Source: Alicyclobacillus acidocaldarius subsp. acidocaldarius Tc-4-1
Lineage (GTDB): Bacteria; Bacillota; Bacilli; Alicyclobacillales; Alicyclobacillaceae
Assembly (NCBI RefSeq): GCF_000219875.1
Contig: NC_017167.1
Span: 538,765-602,764 of the forward strand
Length of the DNA stretch: 64,000 nucleotides
Direction of reading: 5' to 3'
In this document: one piece after another, positions 28,472 through 37,421 of the stretch
Position numbering within the stretch: the first letter of the stretch is position 1
Layout of the letters: every line of letters starts with the position of its first letter
Translations under genes and position numbers: made by a program
The notes under the pieces: model-generated
The model's input: the letters and a program-made list of their open reading frames with translations, nothing else
Told to the model about the DNA's origin: nothing
The model's database searches: none

Positions 28472-28485
28472 TGTAAGCGCTATCA
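28472..28485 (+). promoter_or_regulatory. cre box (CcpA operator), perfect consensus match
   Basis: TGTAAGCGCTATCA fits all 14 positions of TGWAANCGNTNWCA. Its location at the predicted transcription start predicts repression by CcpA with HPr or Crh phosphorylated on serine. It controls the gene at 28568 and anything co-transcribed. Confidence 0.75.
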
Positions 28486-28567
28486 ACTCGGCTTCATCGA
28501 AAATGTGAGGATAAACGAGGATCAAATAGATAAGCGTGGTCTGCTGGATGGTGTGTGGTGAGGGTCC

Positions 28568-29047
28568 ATGAAGCGGAGAAGCAAGGAGACTCAGCGGACA
28601 AATGAAAGGTTGGTTTACGTGGGACACAAGCTGTTGATGATCGCCTGCTCCGACGAAGACCGATGGTTCGTGGACCGTGCGCTCGCTGCAGGCCTTGACA
28701 TCCGTCTGCTCGTCTGTTTCGAGGATGTTCAGCATAAGATGCGAACCTGGTATCCGGATCGGCTGCTCGTCGTGCCTGCGCACAAAGCGAGCGTGACAGC
28801 GGCCGTGCGCGCCGAAGGTTTCGCAGCCGCGCTCGTGTGCGAACTTGAAGATCCCATTCGGACCGCGCTCGTGGTGCAGGCACTCCGAGACGCCAGCGTT
28901 CCGCGCGTGATGGTGCTTTCGCGCCACCCGGCGCGCACCCAGCTCTACCTGAGGTCGGGTGCCCATGATGTGTTGTGCGCGGAAGACCGAGAGCATCTGT
29001 GGGCTGCCTTCTTGAACGGGATGAGCGTTCAGGAGCCCGCTTCGTGA
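28568..29047 (+). CDS. TrkA-N/RCK-like single-domain protein
   Basis: A 159-residue protein predicted soluble. The arrangement resembles a TrkA-N (RCK) Rossmann domain: a hydrophobic strand LLMIAC, then LRDASVPRVMVLSRHPARTQ and the final LRSGAHDVLCAED, a pattern like the 'GA-D-V-V-P-E' end of RCK domains. The glycine-rich nucleotide loop is absent or degenerate (ACSDEDR), so NAD binding is doubtful. Its promoter carries a cre box. Function unknown; the relation to RCK is inference. Confidence 0.6.
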   Translation: MKRRSKETQRTNERLVYVGHKLLMIACSDEDRWFVDRALAAGLDIRLLVCFEDVQHKMRTWYPDRLLVVPAHKASVTAAVRAEGFAAALVCELEDPIRTALVVQALRDASVPRVMVLSRHPARTQLYLRSGAHDVLCAEDREHLWAAFLNGMSVQEPAS

Positions 29048-29166
29048 TCCATGTCCTGAAAGTCAATGAAGGGTTCTGCTTCGCCGCCGCGGTGTGCGAC
29101 GGCGAAATTTTTTGGTTCTGGCTGCCCTGTCCGGTCCATCTTGTCGAGCGCGCGACGCGAGTGTGG

Positions 29167-29172
29167 TATGAT
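29167..29172 (+). promoter_or_regulatory. Extended -10 promoter element
   Basis: TGG-TATGAT, an extended -10, about 56 bases before the small membrane protein at 29228. No clear -35. Confidence 0.4.
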
Positions 29173-29227
29173 GAGAGCGTGCAACGGGACCCTCTTTTCT
29201 CACGAGATGGGAGGCATCGGATTCCGC

Positions 29228-29431
29228 ATGTCCGTCCAGATCCGGATCATGTTTTTCCTCATTGCCCTTTTCACGATGGGCGGCTTGGCGGCTGGCGCTG
29301 TGTTGATGGCGCAGGGACACCATGGATGGCTGTCTGCGTTGTGTTATGTCGTCGCTCTGTTGCTCGCCGGAGTGGGTTTCATGCTCCGCCGGCGCTTCGT
29401 GAAACCGATAGCGACGGAAAGCCAACATTGA
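29228..29431 (+). CDS. Small two-helix membrane protein, possibly YlaF-like
   Basis: A 67-residue protein made of two hydrophobic helices (IMFFLIALFTMGGLAAGAVLM and LCYVVALLLAGVGFML) joined by a short loop, with a basic C-terminal tail. Size and architecture recall YlaF (DUF5325), but similarity was not tested. ATG 29228 has gggagg 13 bases upstream; ATG 29207 is an alternative with a poorer site. It ends 13 bases before the YtvI-like gene and is likely co-transcribed with it. Confidence 0.6.
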   Translation: MSVQIRIMFFLIALFTMGGLAAGAVLMAQGHHGWLSALCYVVALLLAGVGFMLRRRFVKPIATESQH

Positions 29432-29444
29432 AGGAGAGCTGCCA

Positions 29445-30572
29445 TTGCGACGTATGGCACGAGACGCTCAAATGCGCCGCTACCTTTGGCGAGTGCTCGA
29501 AATTGTGATTCTGCTCGCGTTCATCGCAGCTTTCATTCTGGCGCTCGCGTCGCTGATGCAGTACATTTTGCCGTTTGTCATCGGCTGGGTCTTTGCCATC
29601 CTCCTGATTCCAGTGGTCCGATGGCTGGAGCGCCGTGGTTTGGGGCGGCTGACGTCCGTGCTGTTGGTGCTCGGCGTGAGCGTGCTTCTCATTGTGGCCA
29701 TTTCGGCGGGCATCATCATCGGCGCGTTGCGTGAGGCCACGTCCTTCGTCGCGCGCAGCCAGGTGTTCTTCCGCGTACAGCTCGCTCAGATCGAGGGCGA
29801 GATCGAGAGCAGCGAATCGCTTTATGGACAACTTCCTCCTCAGGTGGCAAATGCCATCCAGTCGGCGCTCACGCAGTTCGCACATGGCCTGGAGGGGAGC
29901 GTTCACAAGATCATCACCGGCCTCATTGGGATAGTCACCCATCTCCCCGACACCCTGTTCATCGCTGTGATCTCGGTTGTCACCGCATTTTTCATCTTGC
30001 AACGGCGCGAGCGCATGCTGGCCCGCTTCTACCGAATGATGCCCCCTGGGTGGGCGCCGAAGCTGAACGCCGTGTTTGAGGATATGGAGCGCGCGTTCCT
30101 CGGCACCATTCGCGTTCAGTTCATCCTGATGTGCCTGTCGATGTTCCTCGCGATGATTGGGATGTTCGTGCTCGGCTTTCCGTACGCCATCTTGCTCGGC
30201 ATCCTGTTTGGCTTCGCAGGGCTCGTGCCTATCGTCGGCTCGGCCATCCTCACCGTCCCGTGGGCCATCGTGGCGCTCATCACAGGCCACGTGGCTGTGG
30301 CCATCAAGGTGCTGGCTCTGCAGGTGGTCATCTCCATCATTCGCCACGCTGTCGAACCGAAGATTCTTGCGGACAGCGTAGGGCTGGATACGCTCGCCAC
30401 GCTGTTCGGCCTGTACGTGGGCTTTAAGGTCATGGGATTCATCGGTCTGTTCATCGGCCCCATTCTCCTCATCGGCGCAAAGGGCCTGCTTCGGACGCGG
30501 CTCTTCAGTGACTTTCTTCCCGCTGAGGCGGGTGGGGAACCTGCTCCAGATCCCGGAGGGGACGAGGCGTGA
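29445..30572 (+). CDS. AI-2E family permease, YtvI-like
   Basis: A 375-residue integral membrane protein of the AI-2 exporter/YtvI family, with seven to eight hydrophobic helices. The family signature LLGILFGFAGLVPIVGSAILTVPW lies near residues 245-270, and the C-terminal FGLYVGFKVMGFIGLFIGPILLIG follows. The TTG start at 29445 is chosen because aaggagag sits 6 bases upstream. In Bacillus YtvI is sporulation-associated. Transported substrate unknown. Its stop overlaps the next gene's GTG. Confidence 0.82.
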   Translation: MRRMARDAQMRRYLWRVLEIVILLAFIAAFILALASLMQYILPFVIGWVFAILLIPVVRWLERRGLGRLTSVLLVLGVSVLLIVAISAGIIIGALREATSFVARSQVFFRVQLAQIEGEIESSESLYGQLPPQVANAIQSALTQFAHGLEGSVHKIITGLIGIVTHLPDTLFIAVISVVTAFFILQRRERMLARFYRMMPPGWAPKLNAVFEDMERAFLGTIRVQFILMCLSMFLAMIGMFVLGFPYAILLGILFGFAGLVPIVGSAILTVPWAIVALITGHVAVAIKVLALQVVISIIRHAVEPKILADSVGLDTLATLFGLYVGFKVMGFIGLFIGPILLIGAKGLLRTRLFSDFLPAEAGGEPAPDPGGDEA

Positions 30573-31069
30573 GGCTCATCAGCGTGAGGCCGGACGGCGC
30601 CTTGCACCGCGTGTGGTCGGCGGCGGAGCCGGGGCGGTTTGGCGGTTGGTGGATCCCGCCTGGAACGCCGGTGGAGGATGACGGGGGCACGTGGAGTTCA
30701 CCCTATCCGGTCGCTGCCCTGGCTTGGCCCCATGTGTGGTTTCAGGTGTTTATCCTGCTGAAGCCAGATAGAACGGATTACTACGTCAACATCTGCACGC
30801 CTCCTTGCCTCGGCACGGATGTGGTGTGGATTGATCTCGATCTGGACGTGCGCGTAGAATCCGGGCGCGCGTGGGTGGCCGATGAGGATGAGTTTCAGGA
30901 CAGGAGCCGTATGTATCCACCAGCCTGGCGCACTGCGGCGCAACAGGCGGTTGTGGGCGTGCAACGCGCGGTAAAATTCGGCGCGCACCCGTTTCGGCCG
31001 TCGTTCGCCGACGCGCTGCGCGCCGAGTGGATCCTGCGATCACGTCCCGGCGGAACGGTTCTCCGCTAG
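30569..31069 (+). CDS. DUF402-like protein (second copy in the window)
   Basis: A 166-residue protein starting GTG within the YtvI-like stop (GTGA overlap). Features are WWIPPGTPV near the N-terminus, WFQVFILL, YYVNICTPP and an acidic strand VWIDLDLDVRVESGRAWVADEDEF, the same strand-acidic pattern as DUF402 proteins. It lacks clear membrane segments. The 3' end overlaps the convergent rsfA gene by 30 bases. Possibly a nucleoside phosphate hydrolase; substrate unknown. Confidence 0.7.
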   Translation: MRLISVRPDGALHRVWSAAEPGRFGGWWIPPGTPVEDDGGTWSSPYPVAALAWPHVWFQVFILLKPDRTDYYVNICTPPCLGTDVVWIDLDLDVRVESGRAWVADEDEFQDRSRMYPPAWRTAAQQAVVGVQRAVKFGAHPFRPSFADALRAEWILRSRPGGTVLR

Positions 31070-31579
31070 CAGCTTGCGCGCCCGTTCCATGATGGCAAAC
31101 AGCGTGCGCGAATCTTCCTCAAGTTGCTCCGGCGACAGCGGCACTTCCGGTCCGCCTTCACGCAATTGAGATTCGAGGGCGCGCACCCGCGCTTCGAGTT
31201 CGGACTTTTCCCTTTCAATGGCCGAGACGTACTCGCGCAACCGCTGATACTGTTCGTCGTACGTCTGTAAAAATCGAATGACCTCCTGCATGGACGCCGT
31301 GGGGGCGGCGCTCGCGTTGTGAGGCTGCGTTTTCATCTGAAATGCTTTGCGCTCGGCTTTTGCCGCCTCGATCTCGTCCCGATATCGCTTGCGAATCACG
31401 CCGTTCCAGCGATATCCGCACGCCGCAGCCGTACGGCCGAGCTGTTCAGCCGCTTCCTCGAACGCCTTCAGTTGCGTGCTGCCCGTGCGAATGTGGCGAA
31501 GCACCAACTGCGCGAGGCGCTCATCATCCTCGGGCGTCCACGCATCCGAGCGCACAGGGCTTTTCTCGACGGATGCCAA
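31040..31579 (-). CDS. rsfA: RsfA family prespore-specific transcription regulator
   Basis: A 179-residue protein with an N-terminal Myb/SANT-like domain (DAWTPEDDERLAQLVLRHIRTG near residues 12-32, and GYRWNGVIRKRY) and a coiled-coil C-terminal half (YVSAIEREKSELEARVRALESQL). This matches RsfA, which modulates sigma-F-dependent genes in the forespore. It starts with TTG, with gggagg 7 bases upstream. It is divergent from mrfA. The ATG-less start and the size agree with the family. Confidence 0.85.
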   Translation of the reverse strand: MASVEKSPVRSDAWTPEDDERLAQLVLRHIRTGSTQLKAFEEAAEQLGRTAAACGYRWNGVIRKRYRDEIEAAKAERKAFQMKTQPHNASAAPTASMQEVIRFLQTYDEQYQRLREYVSAIEREKSELEARVRALESQLREGGPEVPLSPEQLEEDSRTLFAIMERARKLLAENRSAGT

Positions 31580-31665
31580 GGTGATTCCTCCCTTGTCTCA
31601 GTACTATACTTATGGCCATGGCGTAGAAGTTTCATACGCATCCTACCTGTCGCTTTGCTACATGG

Positions 31666-31671
31666 TATGAT
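31666..31671 (+). promoter_or_regulatory. Extended -10 element upstream of mrfAB
   Basis: TGG-TATGAT, 76 bases before the mrfA start, in the divergent rsfA/mrfA gap. No good -35 and no LexA-like box were seen. Confidence 0.4.
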
Positions 31672-31746
31672 TGAAATCTGATTTCGTGACTGAAGAGACA
31701 AGGTGTTGCAGCGCGTTCTTCTCCTGAGTCTCTCTCATAGAAGCGG

Positions 31747-34029
31747 ATGATGCAGATGAACCTGGAACAGCTGTTGGACGAGTGGCGGCGCGATCCGCAG
31801 TTTCGAGAACAGGTCTCGGCTTGGCGCGTGGTGCCCGCGCGCATCGGGCGCTATGCTGACTTTCCTGTCGAACTTCACCCAGAATTGCGTGCATCCCTCG
31901 CTGTGCGCGGGATCGAGCGCCTTTACGCGCATCAGCGGGAGGCGTGGGATCTCATTCAGGCTGGCCGAGATGTCGTGATTGCGACGCCGACTGCGAGCGG
32001 CAAGACGCTGTGCTACAACTTGCCCGTGCTCCAGTCCATCCTGCGCGATCCCGGCGTGCGCGCGCTCTACGTGTTCCCCACCAAGGCGCTCGCGCAGGAT
32101 CAAGTGGCGGAATTGCACGATCTCGTCCGAAACCTGAAGACGTCGGTGCACACGTTCACGTATGACGGGGACACGCCCATCCACGCGCGCCAGAAGATTC
32201 GGGAGGCGGGCCACATCGTGGTGACCAATCCCGACATGCTGCACGCCGCCATCCTGCCGCACCACACGAAGTGGCTGCGGCTGTTCAAAAACTTGCGCTA
32301 CGTCGTGATCGACGAGGCGCACATCTACCGCGGGGTGTTTGGCAGCCACGTGGCGAACGTCATTCGCCGGCTCCTGCGCATCGCGGCGTTCTACGGCGCG
32401 CGCCCGCAGTTCATCTTCTGTTCTGCGACCATCGCCAATCCGGGCGAACTCACGTCTCGGCTCCTGGGGAGGGAGACGGCGGTCGTCTCCGAATCGGGCG
32501 CGCCGGAAGGCGAGAAGCACGTGATTCTGTACAACCCGCCTGTGGTCGATCCGTCGCTCGGCCTGCGCCAGTCGGCGCTGCGGGCGGCGAGGCGGCTCGG
32601 TGCGCGCTTACTTCAACATGAAATTCCGACCATCCTCTTTGCGCGCACGCGCAACCAGGTCGAGCTTTTGGCGTCCTATCTGCGGCGCGATGCGCGGGAT
32701 CGCGTCCGATCCCGCATCGTCAGCTACCGCGGCGGCTATCTGCCGAACGAGCGCCGCGCGATTGAACGGGGCCTGCGAGAAGGCCAGGTCTTAGGCGTCG
32801 TCAGCACCAACGCGCTCGAGCTCGGCGTCGACATTGGCTCCTTGCAGGCGGCCATCACGGTTGGCTATCCGGGCTCCGTGGCTTCCACCAGGCAGCAGAT
32901 GGGCCGCGCCGGGCGCCGCAAGGGGATCTCTGCGGCCATTTTTGTCGCCACGAGTTCCGCGCTGGACCAGTGGATGGTGCGCCACCCGGAAGCCCTACTG
33001 GACGCGTCGCCTGAGGCGGCGCGCATCTACCCGGACAACCTCCTCATCCTGATGGACCATCTCAAATGCGCGGCCTACGAGTTGCCGTTTTCCGCGGACG
33101 AGCAGTTTGGCGTCGAGACGACGGTGGAGCTCCTCGACTACTTGGTGGACACGCGCGTTTTGCACCGCGCCGCGGACGGTCGCTACTTTTACATGGCGGA
33201 CGACATGCCGGCGCACGCCGTGTCCCTGCGCAGCGCCGCGCAGGAAAATGTCGTGATCGTCGATCAGTCCGCGCATCCACCGACGGTCATCGGCGAGATG
33301 GACCGGTTCAGCGCGCTGACGATGCTACACGAGGAGGCCATCTACCTGCATCAGTCGCAGATGTATCAGGTGGAAAAGCTGGACCTCGAGAACGGGAAGG
33401 CGTTTGTGCGCCCTGTGGATTGCGACTATTACACGGATGCGGAACTCGCTGTGCACTTGCAGGTGCTTGAAGAGAACCACTTGACCGAAGAGGGGCCGCT
33501 TTGCCATTACACGGGCGATCTCGCCGTGCACGCAACGCCGACCTTGTTTAAGAAGATCAAGCTCGAAACGCACGAGAACGTCGGCTGGGGCAAGATTTAT
33601 CTCCCGGAGGCCGAGTTGCACACGTCGGGCTACTGGGTGACGTTTGACCGATCCCGCTGGTCCGCCTCGGACGACGAGTGGGAGGCGGCGCTCAAAGGCT
33701 TGGGGCACGTGCTCAAACAGGCCGTGGCGCTGCACGCGATGTGCGCGGCGTCCGACGTGCACGTCGCTGTCGAAGTGCGCGATCCGCAGTACGCACGGCC
33801 GTCCGTGTACGTGTACGACGCATACCCAGGCGGGGTGGGCATCGCGGAGCGCGTGTACCGCGACCATGATCAGATCTTTGCGACGGCCTTCGACATGTTG
33901 CAGGGCTGTCCGTGCGAGTGCGGATGCCCGAGCTGCGTCGGGCCGCCGACGAGCGGGGAGCCGCTCAAACGGTGGGTGGAGTCGCTTCTCGGCTCCGTCG
34001 TCGGGGCGAGCGCACCGCGGGGGGCGTGA
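31747..34029 (+). CDS. mrfA: DEAD/DEAH helicase MrfA (YprA)
   Basis: A 760-residue superfamily 2 helicase. Motif I is ATPTASGKT (near residue 80), motif II is VVIDEAH with the start of DEAH-type IDEAH, motif III FCSATIANP and motif VI QMGRAGRRKG. The C-terminal domain ends with four cysteines (CPCECGCPSC) that should bind zinc, as in Bacillus MrfA, a 3'-5' helicase for mitomycin C damage repair outside the UvrABC pathway. mrfB follows after 2 bases. The start has a weak ribosome site, so a few alternative ATGs nearby are possible. Confidence 0.92.
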   Translation: MMQMNLEQLLDEWRRDPQFREQVSAWRVVPARIGRYADFPVELHPELRASLAVRGIERLYAHQREAWDLIQAGRDVVIATPTASGKTLCYNLPVLQSILRDPGVRALYVFPTKALAQDQVAELHDLVRNLKTSVHTFTYDGDTPIHARQKIREAGHIVVTNPDMLHAAILPHHTKWLRLFKNLRYVVIDEAHIYRGVFGSHVANVIRRLLRIAAFYGARPQFIFCSATIANPGELTSRLLGRETAVVSESGAPEGEKHVILYNPPVVDPSLGLRQSALRAARRLGARLLQHEIPTILFARTRNQVELLASYLRRDARDRVRSRIVSYRGGYLPNERRAIERGLREGQVLGVVSTNALELGVDIGSLQAAITVGYPGSVASTRQQMGRAGRRKGISAAIFVATSSALDQWMVRHPEALLDASPEAARIYPDNLLILMDHLKCAAYELPFSADEQFGVETTVELLDYLVDTRVLHRAADGRYFYMADDMPAHAVSLRSAAQENVVIVDQSAHPPTVIGEMDRFSALTMLHEEAIYLHQSQMYQVEKLDLENGKAFVRPVDCDYYTDAELAVHLQVLEENHLTEEGPLCHYTGDLAVHATPTLFKKIKLETHENVGWGKIYLPEAELHTSGYWVTFDRSRWSASDDEWEAALKGLGHVLKQAVALHAMCAASDVHVAVEVRDPQYARPSVYVYDAYPGGVGIAERVYRDHDQIFATAFDMLQGCPCECGCPSCVGPPTSGEPLKRWVESLLGSVVGASAPRGA

Positions 34030-34031
34030 CC

Positions 34032-35303
34032 ATGGGACGGAGCTTGTTGGACAAGCTGAAAGACCTGGAGCGAACCATCGGCGTGCGCAGGTCGAACGGC
34101 GAAGATGCGCCAGCGGACGAGGCGCGCGCGGCTTCATCCTCACCGCAGGAGCCTCACATTGAGAACCATCGCGAGGGCGAACTCGCCGAGGCCGGATTCC
34201 AAAAGCTCTCCACCCCGCATGGGCCGGTGTGGGTTCGCGACACGGGCTTCGATCTCTGCACATCCTACGGAGACCGCCCGTTCGCCGATTTCCTTTTCTG
34301 CGATCTCGCCCGCCTGAGCCGACTGGCGAAGGCCGACGTGGCGCCGGAGCGGATGATGTTTTACGACGTCGAGGCCACGGGGCTCGGGCACGGCGGAGGC
34401 ACGGTGCCGTTTCTGCACGCCGTCGGCTATTTCGCCGACGATGAGTTCCGCGTGGCCCAGTACTTCGTGCCGGATTACGCGGCGGAGGCCGCGGTGGTGC
34501 GGCTTCTGGCCGACCGCTTCGAGCGAGAAGGCAGCGTGATGGTCACGTACAACGGGAAGTCGTACGACTGGCCGCTGTTCGTGAATCGATGCGTGCTTTA
34601 TGGGCTGATCCCTCCCGAGCCCGCGCACCTGGATCTGCTCCACCCTGCGCGCAGGCTGTGGAAGCGCGTGGTGGGGCGCATGAAGCTGGCGGATGTTGAA
34701 GCCTTGCTAGGCGTGAAGCGGGATAACGATCTGCCCGGCAGCGAGGCGCCACTTCGCTATTTCGCGTATGTTCAGGGCGCGCCGCTCGCGTCCATGGAAG
34801 ACGTGTTTGCCCACAACCTCCGCGACGTCTGCACGTTGGCGCGCCTGGCGCTCGAGATTGCGGAAGCGCTGGAGGAGAGGCGCTCGTGGCCCCACGCGGC
34901 CCCGCACGTCGGGCTCGCGACGTGGTTTGATGCGTGGAGGGAATGGGAATCGGCCGACGCACAGTTTCGCAGGGCCGTCGAGCAGGAGGACGCGGACTGG
35001 CGGGCCCGGTGGCTGTTCAGCTTGTTTTTGAAGCGCCGCGGCCGGTGGGAAGAAGCGTGTGAGATCTGGTTGGAGCTCGCGAGAGACTTTCCGGACCGTC
35101 CCGAGCCGCTCGTGGAGGCCGCGAAGTACTTCGAGCATCACCGGCGCGATCTCGCCAAGGCGCTGGAATCTGCGGAGGCGGCGCAGGCGCGGGTAGCTGA
35201 CGGAACCCGTGAACACGGTGAGATTGCGCGGCGACTCGAGCGGATTCGCCGCAAGCTCGAGCGGCAATCGGCTTGCCAGGCTGACGCGCGTCGTCTACTG
35301 TAG
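34032..35303 (+). CDS. mrfB: Exonuclease MrfB (YprB), RNase H-like fold with TPR tail
   Basis: A 423-residue protein. The RNase H-like 3'-5' exonuclease domain covers about residues 110-290, with acidic motif 1 YDVEATGLG, motif 2 VTYNGKSYDWP and motif 3 HNLRDVCTLARL, agreeing with the DEDD family. The C-terminal 130 residues are TPR-like. In Bacillus mrfA-mrfB form an operon for interstrand-crosslink/mitomycin repair. ATG 34032 is chosen because gggggc lies just upstream; the open frame extends into mrfA but lacks a site. Confidence 0.92.
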   Translation: MGRSLLDKLKDLERTIGVRRSNGEDAPADEARAASSSPQEPHIENHREGELAEAGFQKLSTPHGPVWVRDTGFDLCTSYGDRPFADFLFCDLARLSRLAKADVAPERMMFYDVEATGLGHGGGTVPFLHAVGYFADDEFRVAQYFVPDYAAEAAVVRLLADRFEREGSVMVTYNGKSYDWPLFVNRCVLYGLIPPEPAHLDLLHPARRLWKRVVGRMKLADVEALLGVKRDNDLPGSEAPLRYFAYVQGAPLASMEDVFAHNLRDVCTLARLALEIAEALEERRSWPHAAPHVGLATWFDAWREWESADAQFRRAVEQEDADWRARWLFSLFLKRRGRWEEACEIWLELARDFPDRPEPLVEAAKYFEHHRRDLAKALESAEAAQARVADGTREHGEIARRLERIRRKLERQSACQADARRLL

Positions 35304-35316
35304 AGGGAGCATACTC

Positions 35317-35970
35317 GTGGGGAAGGTGCGGGCGGTGTTTGCAGGGTGGACTGCAGAAGATTTTGATGCGATGACGGAGCCGGGCCTCGGTCCGCGGATG
35401 GAGCGGATTCGGGCCCGGATTCAACCGAAGTTCATCCAATTGGCCGAACACTTTGAGCCTTGGCTGGCGGAGAAGCTTGGCGTGCCAATGCACACGCATG
35501 TGGCGAAGCACGCGCGCCGCACCGTCAATCCGCCTGAGAGCACGTGGGTCGCGTTCAGCTCGGATCCGCGGGGCTACAAGAAGCATCCGCATTTCCAGAT
35601 CGGTCTCTTTGCCACGCACGTGTTTGCGGTGTTCGGTTACATTGACGAGGGCGTCGATAAGGCGGCGGTTGGCGCGCGCGTGGCCGCGGAGAGCGAGGAC
35701 ATGTTTGCCATGCTGCCGGGGGATTTCGCCGTGATCGAAGATCACACCTCGCCGGATTTCAAGCTGGTGCGCCATCTCGGCGTGGATGGATTGCGCCGCG
35801 TTGGGGAGCGGTTGGCTGCGGTGAAGAAGGCGGAGATGCTCGTGGGGCGCACGATGCTCCGCGACGAAGCGGTGCGCATGACGGGCGAGGACTTCGTGCG
35901 GTGGGTGGAAGAGACGTTCACGCCCGCGTGCGCGCTGTACAAAACGGCTCGTTCCATCGCCCAGGACTAG
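35317..35970 (+). CDS. DUF1054 family protein, YktB-like
   Basis: A 217-residue soluble protein of the YktB/DUF1054 family. Characteristic stretches are FAGWTAEDFDAM at the N-terminus, HVAKHARRTVNPPESTW and HPHFQIGLF. No catalytic motif is known. GTG 35317 has gaggga 8 bases upstream. It follows mrfB by 13 bases and precedes the YunD-like gene by 12, so it is probably in one transcript. Function unknown. Confidence 0.85.
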   Translation: MGKVRAVFAGWTAEDFDAMTEPGLGPRMERIRARIQPKFIQLAEHFEPWLAEKLGVPMHTHVAKHARRTVNPPESTWVAFSSDPRGYKKHPHFQIGLFATHVFAVFGYIDEGVDKAAVGARVAAESEDMFAMLPGDFAVIEDHTSPDFKLVRHLGVDGLRRVGERLAAVKKAEMLVGRTMLRDEAVRMTGEDFVRWVEETFTPACALYKTARSIAQD

Positions 35971-35982
35971 CGGGGTGTCGAT

Positions 35983-37416
35983 GTGCGGATACACTTGCTT
36001 CACATGAACGACCTCCACAGTCGGCTTGAAAATCACATGCGCATTGGGGCGAAGATCCGCGCGCTGCGAGCCGAGTTCGATCGAAAGGGTGAAGCGTCGC
36101 TCACGTTCGATCTCGGCGACGTGCTGGATCGCGTGCGGCCGGAGACCGAGGCGACGTGCGGCCTGCTGAATGCGGAGCTCATGCGCGCGCTCGGCGTGGA
36201 CGGTTGGGTCTTTGGCAACAACGAGGGTCTCACCATCCCGGTGGAGCGATGGGAGGAACTCGTCAGCCGGTCCGGCGCCATCGCGTTTGGCACGAACCTG
36301 CGGCGCTCAAACGGCGGCGCGTTCCCGTTCTTTCGCGATACGCACGTGTACGAGGTGGGCGGGATGCGCATTGGCGCGTTCGGCCTGACGCCCAACTACG
36401 ACTTGCCTTATCACATGCTCGGCGTCGAGGTCTTGGATCCGCTCGAGGCCGCTCGAAGAGCGGTGGAACAGCTCGTGGCGCAGCGGGTGGATGCCATCGT
36501 ATGCCTGTCCCACATGGGGCTGCGCTTTGACCGGGCGTTGGCGAGCGATCTCCCTCAGATCACCTGCGTCCTCGGCGGACACACCCACGAGACCATGTAC
36601 GAGGCGGAATACGTCGGCCACACGGCCGTCTTTCAGCCCGGAAAGCACGGATTTTCCTTCGGGCACACGGTCCTCGAGCGCTCGGGCGGGCGCGTCGCGG
36701 CCCGCTCGGAACGGATCCCTGTGGAGCCCTGGGAGCCCCTGGACGCTCGCATGATGCAGGTGTACGCAAAGGAACGAGCGCTCGTGGAGCGGAAGCTGGG
36801 GCGTGCCGTGGCGGACTTGTCGGATCGGCTGCAGCTCCAATATGAGGACGAATGCACGTTCGCCAATCTGCTCACGGACATCCTGTACGACGCATTCGAG
36901 GGAGATCTCGCCCTCATGATGGCGGGAGCGCTCAACGCGAGCCTGTTGCCCGGCGCCATTACCATGGAGCACGTGCTCGGCGCGTGCCCGACGCCCACTC
37001 GGCCCATCGTCGTGACCATGCGCGGGGCGGACATCCTCGAGGCCATCGATCTCGCCCTGAAACCCGAAATCCACAATCGCCAGGGAATCGGCTTCGGGTT
37101 TCGCGGCGGCAGAATTGGCGTGCTCGCCATTTCCGGGGCGCTGGCCGAGATCGAGTACCGGCCCGATGGGAGGCGCGTGCGCCGCGTCGTGATGGGCGGG
37201 CGGTCGATGGAGCCGGACCGCGACTACCGCGTCATCACCTGCGAGTATCTGTGGCTGTCCCCCGTGTTTCCGCCGTTCCGCCGCGCGCGAGACGTGACCT
37301 ACCAGCGCCCGTTGGTGCGCGAGCTTCTCATTGAGCACATCGGCGATCCCGGCCGCCTCGAACGGGCCCGGCTTCCGCGCTATGAGGTCGTGGATCCGGT
37401 GGAAAGGAGGGCGTAG
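35983..37416 (+). CDS. 5'-nucleotidase / metallophosphatase, YunD-like
   Basis: A 477-residue protein with an N-terminal calcineurin-type phosphoesterase domain (MNDLHSRLE near residue 8, GNNEG, LSHMG, GGHTHE giving metal ligands) and a C-terminal 5'-nucleotidase substrate domain from about residue 270. There is no signal peptide, so it acts in the cytoplasm, unlike UshA-type enzymes. GTG start. The Asp of the usual GD motif appears as FDLGD near residue 42. Confidence 0.85.
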   Translation: MRIHLLHMNDLHSRLENHMRIGAKIRALRAEFDRKGEASLTFDLGDVLDRVRPETEATCGLLNAELMRALGVDGWVFGNNEGLTIPVERWEELVSRSGAIAFGTNLRRSNGGAFPFFRDTHVYEVGGMRIGAFGLTPNYDLPYHMLGVEVLDPLEAARRAVEQLVAQRVDAIVCLSHMGLRFDRALASDLPQITCVLGGHTHETMYEAEYVGHTAVFQPGKHGFSFGHTVLERSGGRVAARSERIPVEPWEPLDARMMQVYAKERALVERKLGRAVADLSDRLQLQYEDECTFANLLTDILYDAFEGDLALMMAGALNASLLPGAITMEHVLGACPTPTRPIVVTMRGADILEAIDLALKPEIHNRQGIGFGFRGGRIGVLAISGALAEIEYRPDGRRVRRVVMGGRSMEPDRDYRVITCEYLWLSPVFPPFRRARDVTYQRPLVRELLIEHIGDPGRLERARLPRYEVVDPVERRA

Positions 37417-37421
37417 GGCGG

